Source: Nemertoderma westbladi (lineage: Eukaryota > Xenacoelomorpha > Nemertodermatida > Nemertodermatidae). From it: a DNA stretch of 33,514 nucleotides. The stretch is from positions 1 through 33,514 of the forward strand of contig JAUCBJ010008141.1 of assembly GCA_032718475.1 (NCBI GenBank). Reading direction: 5' to 3'. Of the stretch, positions 1-9,337 are shown one piece after another. The stretch's first letter is position 1. Each line of letters begins with the position of its first letter. A model generated the notes under the pieces. That model had not been told where the DNA came from and made no database searches. It saw only the letters and a program-made list of their open reading frames with translations. The position numbers and the translations under genes were made by a program.

Positions 1-6
1 CTGGAT

Positions 7-903
7 ATGGCAAGCAAAATCAGCATGAGCGAGTTTAAGCGTTTGAGTGCAACCCAACAGAAACGCATACCGAAGGACGAGCTCATCAACATGATGAACA
101 TCACGACCGATATTCTAAGTGATGATGAAACTCCTACCAGTAATAACATTAACACTACGACGATGCTGAATTTGTCACAGATGTTGCCTGTTGAAAATCC
201 GGCCAATAACATACAAACAGTTGGGAACATGACTCTCGCGGAGCTCACCAAGGCAATTTCCGACAGGGTTGTAAAAGGGGTTCGTGATGAAATCACAAGC
301 CTACGAAACGAGATCTCAACGTTGCAGAATGATTCGAAAACTCTGGCTACCAAGGTAGCCTCGCTAGAAGCGACTAATAACGACTTGGCCCATAAAAACC
401 AAGCTCTAGAAACGACAGTTAACAACTTAACTACTTATATGGCGAAGGAGGATCGAAACAAAAGGATGCGTCGAATGATTGTTACTGGCGTCCCGGAGGG
501 ATCAATGGAGGTAGAAAGCCAAGCGCAAACGGATGACGATCACCTTAAGCTATGTTATCTCCTACAAACCGTCATGAATTGCCCAGTTCAATCCTTCAAC
601 TTTCAACGCATTGGTAAACCTGGAAGTAACGCGCGTCCAATCCTGGTGGAATTCAAAAACCCAGAGGCCCGTAACAAAACGTTGGGAAGAGCAAAGGAGC
701 TCAAGAACGTTGGAAACAACCTCCGGGTTTATATGAACGCAGACCAAACGAAGACGGAACGCGCCGAATCGTTTAGAATCAGGAAGAAGGCACGCGAACT
801 TCGCAATCAAAATCCACAGGATAGAGTCCGGATATACAAAGGGAAATTACTGCTAAACGATGTGGAAGTTGATAATATCAAGTCCGCAACGCAGGTTTTT
901 TAA
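7..903 (+). CDS. LINE ORF1 protein (RNA-binding, coiled coil + RRM-like)
   Basis: 298 residues, starting at the first ATG in the window. Residues 1-75 are polar and low in structure. About 80-142 form a heptad-rich coiled coil (repeated L/I/V spacing with charged positions), known in this family to trimerise. Residues about 153-245 resemble the RRM-like domain of L1-type ORF1p, opening with the characteristic RRMIVTGVPEG strand and including QRIGKPG and PILVEFKN. Residues 246-295 form a basic C-terminal domain (KTERAESFRIRKKARELR). In the family, ORF1p binds element RNA, packages it into ribonucleoprotein and has nucleic-acid chaperone activity. The ORF is intact. Its TAA stop at 901-903 directly follows a T6 run, and ORF2 is open in the -1 frame across it. 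An earlier start upstream of the window cannot be excluded. Confidence 0.88.
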   Translation: MASKISMSEFKRLSATQQKRIPKDELINMMNITTDILSDDETPTSNNINTTTMLNLSQMLPVENPANNIQTVGNMTLAELTKAISDRVVKGVRDEITSLRNEISTLQNDSKTLATKVASLEATNNDLAHKNQALETTVNNLTTYMAKEDRNKRMRRMIVTGVPEGSMEVESQAQTDDDHLKLCYLLQTVMNCPVQSFNFQRIGKPGSNARPILVEFKNPEARNKTLGRAKELKNVGNNLRVYMNADQTKTERAESFRIRKKARELRNQNPQDRVRIYKGKLLLNDVEVDNIKSATQVF

Positions 904-2345
904 ATTGTAGGTTCGCTGGCATCTCTAGGATTTCGATTACTTTCTGGAACATTAATGGACTATATCATATTTTAGATAGCAGAATAAGCACTAGTAGAAC
1001 TACACGGTGGTTACAGAAGTTTGACCTTGTATTCCTTAGTGAAACTCATCTCACCGAGGGACAACAATTACTAACAAATGGATTTCATAGCATACACCAC
1101 CCATATACATTACCTACTCGATCTCCTCGAGGTGGTGTCACCGTTTTAATGACTGATGATATGAAAAAACTATTGGTATCTATCGATTCTTCAAACCCGG
1201 ATATTATTGTATGTAAGTTTGCCGATGTTTGGATAGCTGGAATATACGTGCCCCCATCTGAATCCCGCTACTTTAGCATGGACAATTTTGCATGTATGTC
1301 TAATATAATTAATGAGGCGAACCTGAAAGGATATGCTTTAATCATAGGTGGCGATCTCAACTCCCGAGTTGGAAAACCCCGTACAAATATACCAGCCACA
1401 GATTATTCTAGAAATCCAGATAGCATCATAAACTCTCATGGAAATATTTTACTAGACACTCTGGACGGAACAGATAGTGCTATTCTTAACAATCTCCAAT
1501 ATGGTAAACTGGTGTGTGATGGAAATTTCACCTTCTCCCGTGGTGGAAAAAAGTCTCAAGTTGATCTCGCGATTGTCAATAATGCAGCACTGAATAATGT
1601 TGAGAGCTTTTCAGTGATAAATACTCCCACTCCTTCTGATCACAGCCCTATTACGCTGGATTATTCGTTGTATGACAACAGTATATTCGCCGCTAAATCG
1701 TGTTCAATTGACATAAACACCACTATGGGGATTTCTAACAGCAGAACGAAACGATTCGTTTCAAGTGAAATAAACTGGGGTCTATATAAAACGTTAATGG
1801 AAGGAAAAATTTCAACCATCCCTTCTGTCACTCCCGACTCAATCGACTCAACAGTGAATTCTATCGAGTCACTCGTCACATCTTGTGCATCAATCTCGAA
1901 AGTACCGAGACAACATAGACAGACAGAGTTAAAACAAACAGAACATTTACCAGTTGTTAATGATACCGCTCTACACAATACTAATGTCTCCCAAATATGG
2001 TTATCGTTGATTGAGCAAAATGATTCTAAAGAACTGTGGAGAAAGCTTAATTGGAAGGGTAAACTGGACACCAAAAAATGTACAGCCGAAGATGCACCGT
2101 CAGCAGAAGTTATTGCTAATCACTTAGCAACAAAGTGTGATACTGGCAGGGACGATGATGACATTCGCCTGGCTACGCAAGGTTACACAAATTTCATCCC
2201 AGAATTAGATGGACATATTGATGCTGAAGAAGTTCAGGAGGCTCTAAATAAACTAAAAAAACAAATCAAGTGCCGATGGATGGTGTCCACAGATGCTACA
2301 AAATGCGCCGTATACATTAATTCTTATCATTGTCATGCTATTTAA
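876..2345 (+). pseudogene. LINE ORF2, 5' part: AP-type endonuclease and linker to RT
   Basis: This reading frame is open from 876, after stops at 870-875, to 2345. The APE-like endonuclease motifs occur in order: WNINGL at 945-962; the SETH catalytic glutamate codon at 1041; GGDLNSR with the catalytic Asp/Asn at 1353-1361; a TFSRGGKKSQVDLA segment near 1530-1570; and SDHSP with the catalytic Asp-His at 1638-1643. The domain nicks target DNA to prime reverse transcription. The first in-frame ATG is at 1149, downstream of two essential motifs, so a Met-1149 start would give a dead enzyme. The true N-terminus lies near 903, with no AUG. The useful frame ends at the A7 run at 2255-2261. The 2262-2345 stretch is out-of-frame read-through to a stop. 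Confidence 0.85.
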
Positions 2346-4002
2346 TTGTATATTTGTTAATGCCTCATACCCAACTAGATGGATGACGTCACACATATGC
2401 GCCATATTCAAGAAAGGTGCATCCTACCTACCGAAGAACTACCGCCCAATTACGCTGATATATCTGTTATCTAAACTCTATGACTTCATTATATGTAAGC
2501 GTCTTACGAAATGGTTCCAACCAGCCGAGGAACAAACTGCGTATCAAACAAAACGTAGCTGTGCAGATAACGTTTTTATAGTGAGAATTCTAATTGAAAT
2601 TGCAAAGAAACGCTCATCCAAATTATACATTATATTCCTTGATTATGAAGGTGCCTTTGACCGAATTTCCCGATCAATATTAATAAAAAAACTAATGGTT
2701 ATTGGTATTGGGTCTGTCATGTTGGCCGCGATCGCAGCAATGTACCACCTATCTAAAGGAGTAGTGTTTTTCAATAATGACTTCTCCAGCGAGTTCCAAT
2801 TGAAATCTGGCATAAAACAAGGTGCGGCCAGTTCTGTAATATTATTCCTAGTGTACGTTAATGACTTGATTAAGTACATCAAAGAAGTTATTGGGACTGA
2901 TGGATTCTTAGAGTTGATACACACCCTGGCACACGCTGACGATACGATTATCCTAGCTACGAGTCGTGATATGGCCACAAAGAAACTGCAGGCAGTATGC
3001 ACTTACTGCACTCGAAATGCAATAACTATGCAACCGTCTAAATGCGAATTTATATGCATAAATTCTAGAACAGATGAAGACACCCATCCACTGCCATTGC
3101 TCGATGGCGTCATTAAATGCACCGATAAGTACAGATATCTTGGCACCATTATAACAAACACCGGTAGTGTGACCAATGATATTGAAGTGCAGCGACGTGA
3201 CAGTTTTAAGAATTACATCAAATTCACGAACTTTCTACGTGAGAATTTCCTTCTACCGTTCCGAATAAAGGAACGAGTTTTAGAATCCTGTGTCATTAGC
3301 AGTGTTCTGTATAACTGTGAAGTATTTGGAGACGCAAAAATGGGTAAATTTCAAAGTGATTACGAGTATGCTCTGAAATCTCTTGTGGGAGTGAGGACGA
3401 CTACACCGTCCAAGCTTATTTATTGCGAATTAAGTACGATGGCTGATATCAACACAACCATTCAAAAGAGACAAAAAGCTTTCTGGCTCCGTGTTCGGAA
3501 TAGTGAAAACCAACCGATACTAAATAAATTAATAAATGACGCTATAGACATGAAAATTCCGTATGTTTGTCACTATAAATCTCTAGAAAATAAAGAAATT
3601 ACTACAAACAACTTTTTAGACGGTGTGCGTATATATGTTCAAACGCAAGCAAATAACTCTCAGCCAAATAAGGGGACTAAGTTCAGAACATATCTAAAGT
3701 TCAATCCGACATTAACAAGAAGCCCTCTTTTAAATGACAACGTATGGAGCACAGCGCACAAAAAGTGCCTCCAGTTTAGACTTGGCTCTCATTGTCTACA
3801 AGTTGAACTCGGGCGCTGGCGTTCGGTACCCAGACAGCTACGCTTCTGCAACCTATGCCCTACGGAGATAGATGATGAAGAGCACCATATGTTTCGATGC
3901 GCTGGCACAAATTATGGTCACAATATTACTGGAAGTTTTAATAATATCACATCTCTGTACAAGGACACAGAGGCTGTTTTGTCTTTTTGGCGGTTAATGT
4001 AA
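2257..4002 (+). pseudogene. LINE ORF2, 3' part: reverse transcriptase and C-terminal zinc-knuckle-like motif
   Basis: This continues ORF2 in the next frame. Homology to the LINE linker begins at about 2260 (KSSADGWCPQML), upstream of the first ATG at 2293, so that ATG is not the real start. RT motifs in order: KNYRPITL near 2430; TAYQTKRSCADN near 2540; motif A FLDYEGAFDRI (Asp at 2641); motif B SGIKQGAASS near 2810; motif C AHADD (Asp pair 2938-2943); and YRYLGTII near 3130. The C-terminus carries a CxxC...H...C motif (CNLC at 3847-3858, final Cys 3898-3900) followed by a short tail. All catalytic residues are kept, and no stop interrupts the 1.75-kb RT region. The enzyme copies element RNA at nicked chromosomal DNA. 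Inactivation rests on the single upstream frameshift. Confidence 0.88.
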
Positions 4003-4262
4003 TTAACATGTAAAAACTTCGCTATTTGATTGCAATTTCGTTGTAATGTTATTTATTTATAACACCAAATACTGTACTCACGTAAATTAACATTGTTCTA
4101 CCCTAATTAATTTAATCTATCTTAATGTTATCTTCGTACAGATGAATGTATGTTTACCTGAATACGTTTATAAGTAAATGTGAACCTTTTTGGACTAAAT
4201 GCCTGCGAACCGCTATTTATATTTTGTTTATTGTTATATATTATTCCATTTTAGTCAATAAT

Positions 4263-4285
4263 ATAATCTAATCTAATCTAATCTA
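4263..4285 (+). repeat. AATCT pentanucleotide tail of the LINE
   Basis: About four and a half copies of AATCT directly follow the AT-rich 3' UTR. Many LINEs end in a short tandem tail rather than poly-A, so this marks the 3' end of the element and confirms its + orientation. Confidence 0.75.
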
Positions 4286-4439
4286 TAAAGGTATTGTCCA
4301 ACATAATATATAGGATTACCCCTAAAGCTTTGCAGCTTATTTCCATGGGGGTCCTTTATGTTACTTGGTTACAAATACAATATTACACTACACTAACCTA
4401 AAACCAATATAAAACGTAATTACACTATGTACATGTACA
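4286..4439. other. AT-rich spacer between two LINE remnants
   Basis: No ORF or RNA gene is seen. A short imperfect dyad around AAGCTTTGCAGCTT lies near 4326-4340. The stretch could be the remnant of another repeat, but nothing identifies it. Confidence 0.4.
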
Positions 4440-4445
4440 ACAATT

Positions 4446-4556
4446 GCGGCACCAACGATCTGGAACTCCCTCCCGCAAGAAGTTAGAGATGCCACGACGT
4501 TGACTCTGTTTAAATCGCGACTCAAAACTCACCTGTACAAAGAGGAATATTGCTGA
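4446..4556 (+). pseudogene. C-terminal fragment of an L2/CR1-like ORF2
   Basis: The 36 codons ending at TGA (4554-4556) read APTIWNSLPQEVRDA, then FKSRLKTHLYKEEY. This is the highly conserved C-terminal signature (WNSLP...LxxFKxxLKTHL) of CR1/L2/Rex-type LINE ORF2 proteins. No catalytic domain is present. It has no start codon and is too short to be a gene. Its coding phase, stop and following 3' UTR are intact, which suggests a dead-on-arrival insertion rather than later decay. Confidence 0.8.
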
Positions 4557-4691
4557 TTTTTATTTAATATTGTTCAAACTTTTTTACTTAGTAATTAATT
4601 CACTGTAAGTAGCCTGGTGTTTTTTTTTAGCTCGCAGTTTTTTAGAACGCAGTTTTATAAAGTTTTTTAGTTGGTTTCAATTAGTTTTTTA

Positions 4692-4721
4692 AGCGCCTTG
4701 AAATATGTTCAGAAAGGCGCT
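4692..4721 (+). other. LINE 3' stem-loop (8-bp perfect stem)
   Basis: AGCGCCTT at 4692-4699 pairs exactly with AAGGCGCT at 4714-4721 across a 14-nt loop. It lies just before the ATT tail. In this family such a hairpin is the likely RT recognition element, and here it is unmutated. Confidence 0.7.
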
Positions 4722-4797
4722 ATATAAATATATATTATTATTATTATTAACTTTACCGAGAGCGTGACAATGCTCGACTCAACGATAAAGATGTAAT

Positions 4798-4816
4798 GAT
4801 AGATAGATAGATAGAT
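4798..4816 (+). repeat. GATA microsatellite
   Basis: Between four and five GATA repeats in an AT-rich stretch. Nothing links it to a gene. Confidence 0.8.
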
Positions 4817-5595
4817 TTATTTATACATTATTGATTATTAATAAAGGGTTAGATTATGTAGTATGTATACTGTAGGTATATACAAAATGTAAGTCTTTGA
4901 ATTTAATACGCTATCTAATTGACACTAAATCATGCTATTAGCAGCTGGTGTAATTAAATTGGTCATTACGACGCTGCCTTTAGTTAATCGTGTACATCAA
5001 TAATCATCGGATATGGAAATAAAATATATTTTGCATCACAGTGGTGACAAGTCAACAATCCCTGTCATTTTGGAATTACTTTTGTTAGAATATTGGCTGC
5101 ATTGGATGGAACAGCTTTCTGCCAATATATTGTGCATCGGTCCCTCATAACTGCTGCCGTCCCAACAGTAATTGGGGTTGTGGGTCGATAATCGTTGCTA
5201 GGACAATGAGTCAGGGTATAAACTGTTGGATGACGAACAAACACTCAGACCACTGGCTGACTCCGTTCCATAAGGACGTAGTACTCCGCAATGCAACCAT
5301 CATTATATGCGATAGTCAACCGCCGTACCCCTTGTGGGTGGCTGGCCAGATGTGCCTAGAGGCTAAAAATGATGGTTGGTATATCAATTATTGATTCAAT
5401 CTTTATTGCTGGGTGCTGCAATCCTTGCCTTGCTGCGGTATATTCGCAAAGCCAATCAATATCCTGTTTTGGTTTATTGTGGGCATTTCAGATGAAATGT
5501 AAATTCTGTGTCTCGGGGTTTTGCATTTTTGACTAGCTACAGAAGTGTATCATGCTCATTGTGCTAACTTACTTATGGATCAGTCATGACCACAA
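4817..5595. other. Unique AT-rich sequence, no gene recognised
   Basis: A 62-codon ORF at 5206-5394 has no recognisable domain and no splice or expression context, so I do not call it. AATAAA occurs at about 5020, followed by GCATCACAGTGGTGACA. This faintly resembles an LTR end plus a primer-binding region, but no partner LTR or gag-pol is present. Confidence 0.4.
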
Positions 5596-5724
5596 AGAGC
5601 ACGAGGTGTGACTTGGTGGTATAAAGTATAGGACACTTAGAGAATGAGATGTGACTTGGTGGTATAAAGTATAGGACACTTAGAGAATGAGATGTGACTT
5701 GGTGGTATAAAGTATAGGACACGA
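5596..5724 (+). repeat. 43-bp tandem repeat, three copies
   Basis: Units share GATGTGACTTGGTGGTATAA followed by AGTATAGGACAC. The GGACAC marker recurs at 5631, 5674 and 5717, an exact 43-bp period. Copies two and three are nearly identical, while the left edge of copy one is diverged. A solitary fourth copy lies at 6011-6046, beyond the inverted repeats. Confidence 0.85.
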
Positions 5725-5731
5725 AGAGACA

Positions 5732-6004
5732 CCCCATGTGAAGAATACCAGGATTTCACTTTTCGGTGACTTTTTATTGGAATTTTATATATGAAGATTT
5801 TTTATTTTTTTAATTTATCTTTATTAAGTGTTTTATAGCGCTTATTTCTGTCTTATAACTTGTACATATACTAATTCGTGTATTGTTTTGGTTAGATTCA
5901 GCCCTTCCGTAACCTGTGTTTTTGGTGAAAACCTGGTATTCTTCACATGGGGGTAACTGCAAAGTGAAATATAACGGCAGAATGTCTGGTATTCTTCACA
6001 TGGG
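5732..6004. repeat. Inverted repeat, 21-bp perfect arms plus a third copy
   Basis: CCCCATGTGAAGAATACCAG at 5732-5751 (21 bp to 5752) is the exact reverse complement of 5932-5952, with weaker similarity inward. A third copy in the second orientation lies at 5986-6004. The interior (about 180 bp) is AT-rich and has no gene. The arrangement resembles a foldback or MITE-like element inserted between 43-bp repeats, since copies of that repeat lie on both sides. No TIR class can be named. Confidence 0.6.
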
Positions 6005-6010
6005 CCCGGA

Positions 6011-6046
6011 GAGAATAAGATGTGACTTGGTGGTATAAAGTATAGG
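6011..6046 (+). repeat. Solitary 43-bp repeat unit
   Basis: It matches the 5596-5724 units over about 35 bp with roughly one mismatch, in the same orientation, and then diverges at GGCCTACG. It shows that the 43-bp repeat flanks both sides of the inverted-repeat segment. Confidence 0.75.
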
Positions 6047-7392
6047 CCTACGATCGTTCGCATATGTTACAACATTGTGTAGCCTAACTGTACTGAATAC
6101 CGGTATATGTAGCTGTGACGGTTCGTGGTGATTGCTATGCCATTAGAATTCTCCTGTTGGTACGTTAAGAAATCCCTGAGGATCGGTTCTCATTATGTTG
6201 CTCTTGGCAAGCTGTCTCTTTAAGTAAGGCATAGGAAGGGGCTGACTACCTTCTCATTCTACAAAATTAGGTTAAGTTTTAGCATTGATCCTATCGGGAA
6301 AAGGTTAATTACATTTCTAGCTATTCTCCCAAAACCAACCTATATTTCATTCAGTCCATTTGCTTCGGAGAATAATTACTATAGGCGAGATTAACTTACA
6401 GGGTGGTTAGTCGCTTCATGTGAATTCGTGAAGAGTTCGATTGTTAGAATAATGGCAAGATAATTCAATACCACAAGGCGATACTCCCAATATCAGTTAA
6501 TAATGAAGACATTTTATATATTACATTCTCATTCGTTTTAGGAGTGAAGACATTAACACAAACATGATGTGCAATAAAGAATTTTGTGATGCGGGAATTT
6601 CATTGTGTAGTCAGACGGTTGTTGTTATGGGAAATAATATTAAATCCCAAATGCAATGTATCTGATATTTTATAGGTTAATAGCTTTATTATCAATCGAA
6701 GTCAAAGAATAAAAACACTTAAATTTATTTTGGCCAAGCAGGCGTGGCGTTCTTCAAACTACTCTTAAATCTGCAATCCAATTTGCAGAATTATTGTCCG
6801 CACTTTGTATTGTATATTAATGGTGTACCGCACCGGAAAGGCCATTACCGTTGAAGCACAACTCGATGATACAGCGAGCAACCCGACCGAGCCTCACAAC
6901 ACAACCTCCCCTCGCATCGGGTACGCAGGTTCCACTCCGCCAGCAAATAAAAAGAAATTTATTAGCAACTGATTGACATTGTGAGATGGCTCACAAATCA
7001 ATAACATTATGTCGGGGGGTGGGGGGTTGTTGCATAGAATAGCAGTGGGGATAGCAATGTTTCCTGGCCAGCTTGCTTCTTTGATCCTGCGAATGGGACA
7101 GAGTACCTCGGGGAGGATTGCGATTGTCGACTGTCTCAGATCGATACTTACATACTGGCAACACACCTGTGTGAATTATTGTCATTTCCTATGCTTAATG
7201 AGCAGGTGATACTGTATAAGCTTATCTTTCAACTTGATTTATCTGTTGTTTTGATGTTATAAAATCGTCTCCACAGAGATGTCATTTTATGAATATTTAA
7301 AACTGTATTTTGTTTCGTAAACTGCTTTACTTATAAAAAAACGTTTGTTCGAAATGATACGGGGACATCAATAAAACAAATAACATAAACAA
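6047..7392. other. Intergenic or intronic sequence with no recognised gene
   Basis: Short ORFs on both strands at 6890-7210 overlap each other and show no domain, codon bias or motif. A G-rich stretch (7013-7027, GGGGGGTGGGGGG) could form a G-quadruplex. I found no tRNA, promoter or splice pattern I would defend. Confidence 0.4.
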
Positions 7393-7487
7393 ACAAAACT
7401 ACAAAAGAAAGCAAATTAAATATAAGAGACATGCCCCCCCCCCCCCCATGTCTCTTATATTTAATTTGCTTTCTTTTGTAGTTTTGT
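7393..7487. repeat. 41-bp perfect hairpin with poly-C loop
   Basis: Left arm 7393-7433 and right arm 7447-7487 are exact reverse complements over 41 bp. The loop is C13 (7434-7446). A GGG-T-G16 tract follows immediately (7488-7507) and could pair with the C loop instead. The AT-rich arms would form a very stable RNA or DNA hairpin. It could be a template-switch product at a G/C homopolymer, a foldback element, or an assembly artefact. Confidence 0.85.
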
Positions 7488-7507
7488 GGGTGGGGGGGGG
7501 GGGGGGG
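7488..7507 (+). repeat. Poly-G tract (GGGT + G16)
   Basis: Directly abuts the right arm of the 41-bp hairpin. Homopolymer length is unreliable in most read types. Confidence 0.8.
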
Positions 7508-7796
7508 TACTTCAAGCGAAATAAAAGTTTTTAAATTCAAACGAAATCTAAAATCCTAAAAATAACCCTATTATTCCCAAACCAACACCCAGAATGAAAA
7601 GTACTGTTTTGAGAAAAAATGGCGCTAACTTTAATTTAAAATTATAATGTTATTGGTTCCAATTTATTTCTTAATTGAAAAATTAAGGAAACATTATATA
7701 ATATGTTCAAGTTTATTTGGGATATAATGTTGGTTGTTGGCGTTGAGTATAACTTATGAATACAATTATATTTATTTCAACTGCATTGGGGTGCGA

Positions 7797-7824
7797 GGGG
7801 GGGTGGGGGGGGGGGGGGGGGGGG
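7797..7824 (+). repeat. Poly-G tract with G20 run
   Basis: GAGGGGGGGT is followed by an uninterrupted run of 20 G (7805-7824). It has G-quadruplex potential on the + strand. The proline-rich minus-strand ORFs here are artefacts of this tract. Confidence 0.85.
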
Positions 7825-8338
7825 TGGTACATCGGTACAATGTCATGGGTAACGATAGATATGCCAGGGAGCTGTTGAATGTAAAATAATTCGTATTTGA
7901 TCGGCTTTCGCAAAAGGTTACTGTAAACCCAGTCGGCCTACAGTTCCAAAGTGCCAAATTTCTTGTGACAATCGCCCAGATAAAATCACATTGTCTGTTT
8001 TCATAAACGCCAACCTTATCTAAATAAACTCTGCTGGTGAATGGTAATTAAATTAGGACTGACGCAGTTCTCCGCAAGCTGGCCGCAGTCCTTATCGCAC
8101 GAGGACGCTTTAAACTTAAAGGTTGATTCGCTGATAAGCGAGGAAACTTTCCTACGAATCATTACCATTGCAAATGAAATTAAAGCAACGGGTTGGTCAT
8201 CACGAATTCATCGGATAGGCTCTCTACAGTTCCCCGTTCGCATACCAAATAGGCACCAGATGGCCTGTATAGCGCCGTGTTCGAGGGCTGGATTAGCGCA
8301 GATACCCGCAGCCGAGAGTGAGTAGGTTACTGCTATAA

Positions 8339-8448
8339 ATCACTTTGCTTGCCGCTCCAACCCCCCCTATGCTGAGCAATAGAGCTTAGCCAAATGGTAT
8401 TAGCCAACGCCCCTCTGTAAAGCGAGATTGACCCGCCAGCAAAGTGAT
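8339..8448. repeat. Short inverted-repeat element (about 110 bp)
   Basis: ATCACTTTGCT at 8339-8349 is the exact reverse complement of 8438-8448, with partial similarity inward (TGCCGC against GGCGGG). A 110-bp segment bounded by 11-bp inverted repeats could be a miniature transposon remnant or chance. No target duplication is clear. Confidence 0.35.
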
Positions 8449-9168
8449 CCACTTCACTAAAATCATTAGCTTCTTGGATAAAGTGTTATTTTTTCCTGCG
8501 GAGGTAGTTATTAGCCCATTGTTGCGGTGTCACTCCCTGCCACATGGTCCTACAATCAGGATTATCAACTTTAAAGTCGCTTCAATCAATTATTAAATCC
8601 CCGCCTTCCCGGCGTAACATTTCGCTAAATTTTAGTTCCTTTGACCGAGTTAGCAGGGAGTATAGATTCCCTCCAATAGGCACTATACTAAAGTGATCAA
8701 TCATGTTTTCAATCAAGATCGTGTGCAGACGATTGTATGGATTAGGAAATTTTGATTATACCAACATGAAAGCCTTAACTTCAAAGTTTATTAAGCGGGT
8801 TGTTTATGTGGTACGTGAACGGGATTAGTGCGTCATGAACCCGAGTAATGACTACGATTTGCAACTTCCTAAATCTCGCCTGTCATCGGCATTGTATCAA
8901 TATTACATTGTATTTATTATTATATACGGCACGTGCACCTACCAATTACATGTATCCCTAGTCGCAAGGTATATATAGCACAGGGGGAATATTAACTATT
9001 ATCGCGCATTTGAACATATTTACGTCAAAGAGAATTAGATCAACATCACATTATAATGACTGACATTTTTTATTTACACAACTCGACAGTGACATCATGA
9101 ATGGAACTCTGCGGTTTATAATTATTAGTTATTTGAGAAGACAAGAAATTCCATCCTAACGGCTAATC

Positions 9169-9180
9169 AGCTAATTAGCT
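9169..9180. promoter_or_regulatory. 12-bp palindrome AGCTAATTAGCT
   Basis: A perfect dyad with a TAATTA core, the sequence that homeodomain proteins commonly bind. Nearby copies of GCTAA/TTAGC strengthen the cluster. No gene start is visible next to it, so a regulatory role is only a possibility. Confidence 0.2.
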
Positions 9181-9337
9181 AGTCGCCAAGACGCTAACTA
9201 TAGCGACAATAAGATGGAAGTTAGAGTTCGGCTCAACCAATGTTTCGTTATTTCACCATGTAATTGTACTACCGTGTAGATATGGTGGTATGGCCCAACT
9301 GAATTAAATGGACATTATGCTAAATACGTTAACCGCA

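Larger units (their letters stand above)
1..4285 (+). mobile_element. Non-LTR retrotransposon (LINE), nearly full length, ORF2 frameshifted
   Basis: A two-ORF LINE: ORF1 (7-903), then an endonuclease-reverse transcriptase ORF2 (about 876-4002), a 3' UTR of about 260 bp, and a pentanucleotide AATCT tail that ends near 4285. The 5' end runs to the window edge, so the 5' UTR and any target-site duplication cannot be seen. The domain order (coiled coil/RRM ORF1; AP-type endonuclease, RT and CCHC-like C-terminus in ORF2) is known from L1/Tx1- and CR1/Jockey-type LINEs. I do not assign a clade. The only clear break is one frameshift in an A7 run at 2255-2261, so this copy is young or was recently active compared with the RTE copies downstream. 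Confidence 0.9.
4440..4750 (+). mobile_element. 5'-truncated L2/CR1-like LINE 3' end
   Basis: About 310 bp holding the last 36 codons of a LINE ORF2 (4446-4556), a T-rich 3' UTR, an 8-bp perfect hairpin (4692-4699 with 4714-4721, AGCGCCTT/AAGGCGCT), then TATAAATA and an ATT trinucleotide tail to 4750. A terminal GCGCC...GGCGC hairpin followed by TATAAATA and ATT repeats is the usual 3' signature of L2/CR1-type LINEs in aquatic animals, where RT recognises the 3' stem-loop. Severe 5' truncation is the normal outcome of target-primed reverse transcription. Confidence 0.8.
7825..9337. other. Unique sequence, no gene recognised
   Basis: A 94-codon ORF at 8041-8325 has fairly normal composition, but I see no domain, flanking splice sites or partner exon, so it is not called. 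GC content is somewhat higher at 8040-8700 than in its surroundings. Two dyads (8339-8448 and 9169-9180) are listed separately. Confidence 0.4.

Noticed and set aside
1661-2074. 137-codon minus-strand ORF
   Set aside because: It is the antisense shadow of LINE ORF2.
4990-5060. Possible LTR end followed by TGGTGAC primer-binding-like sequence
   Set aside because: No second LTR, gag or pol lies nearby, and the match is only a short motif.
5206-5394. 62-codon + strand ORF
   Set aside because: Short, with no family features and no gene context.
7331-7957. Proline-rich minus-strand ORFs
   Set aside because: They are translations of the poly-G/poly-C tracts and the hairpin.
8041-8325. 94-codon + strand ORF
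   Set aside because: Composition is acceptable, but there is no motif, splice site or partner exon. It could be chance.
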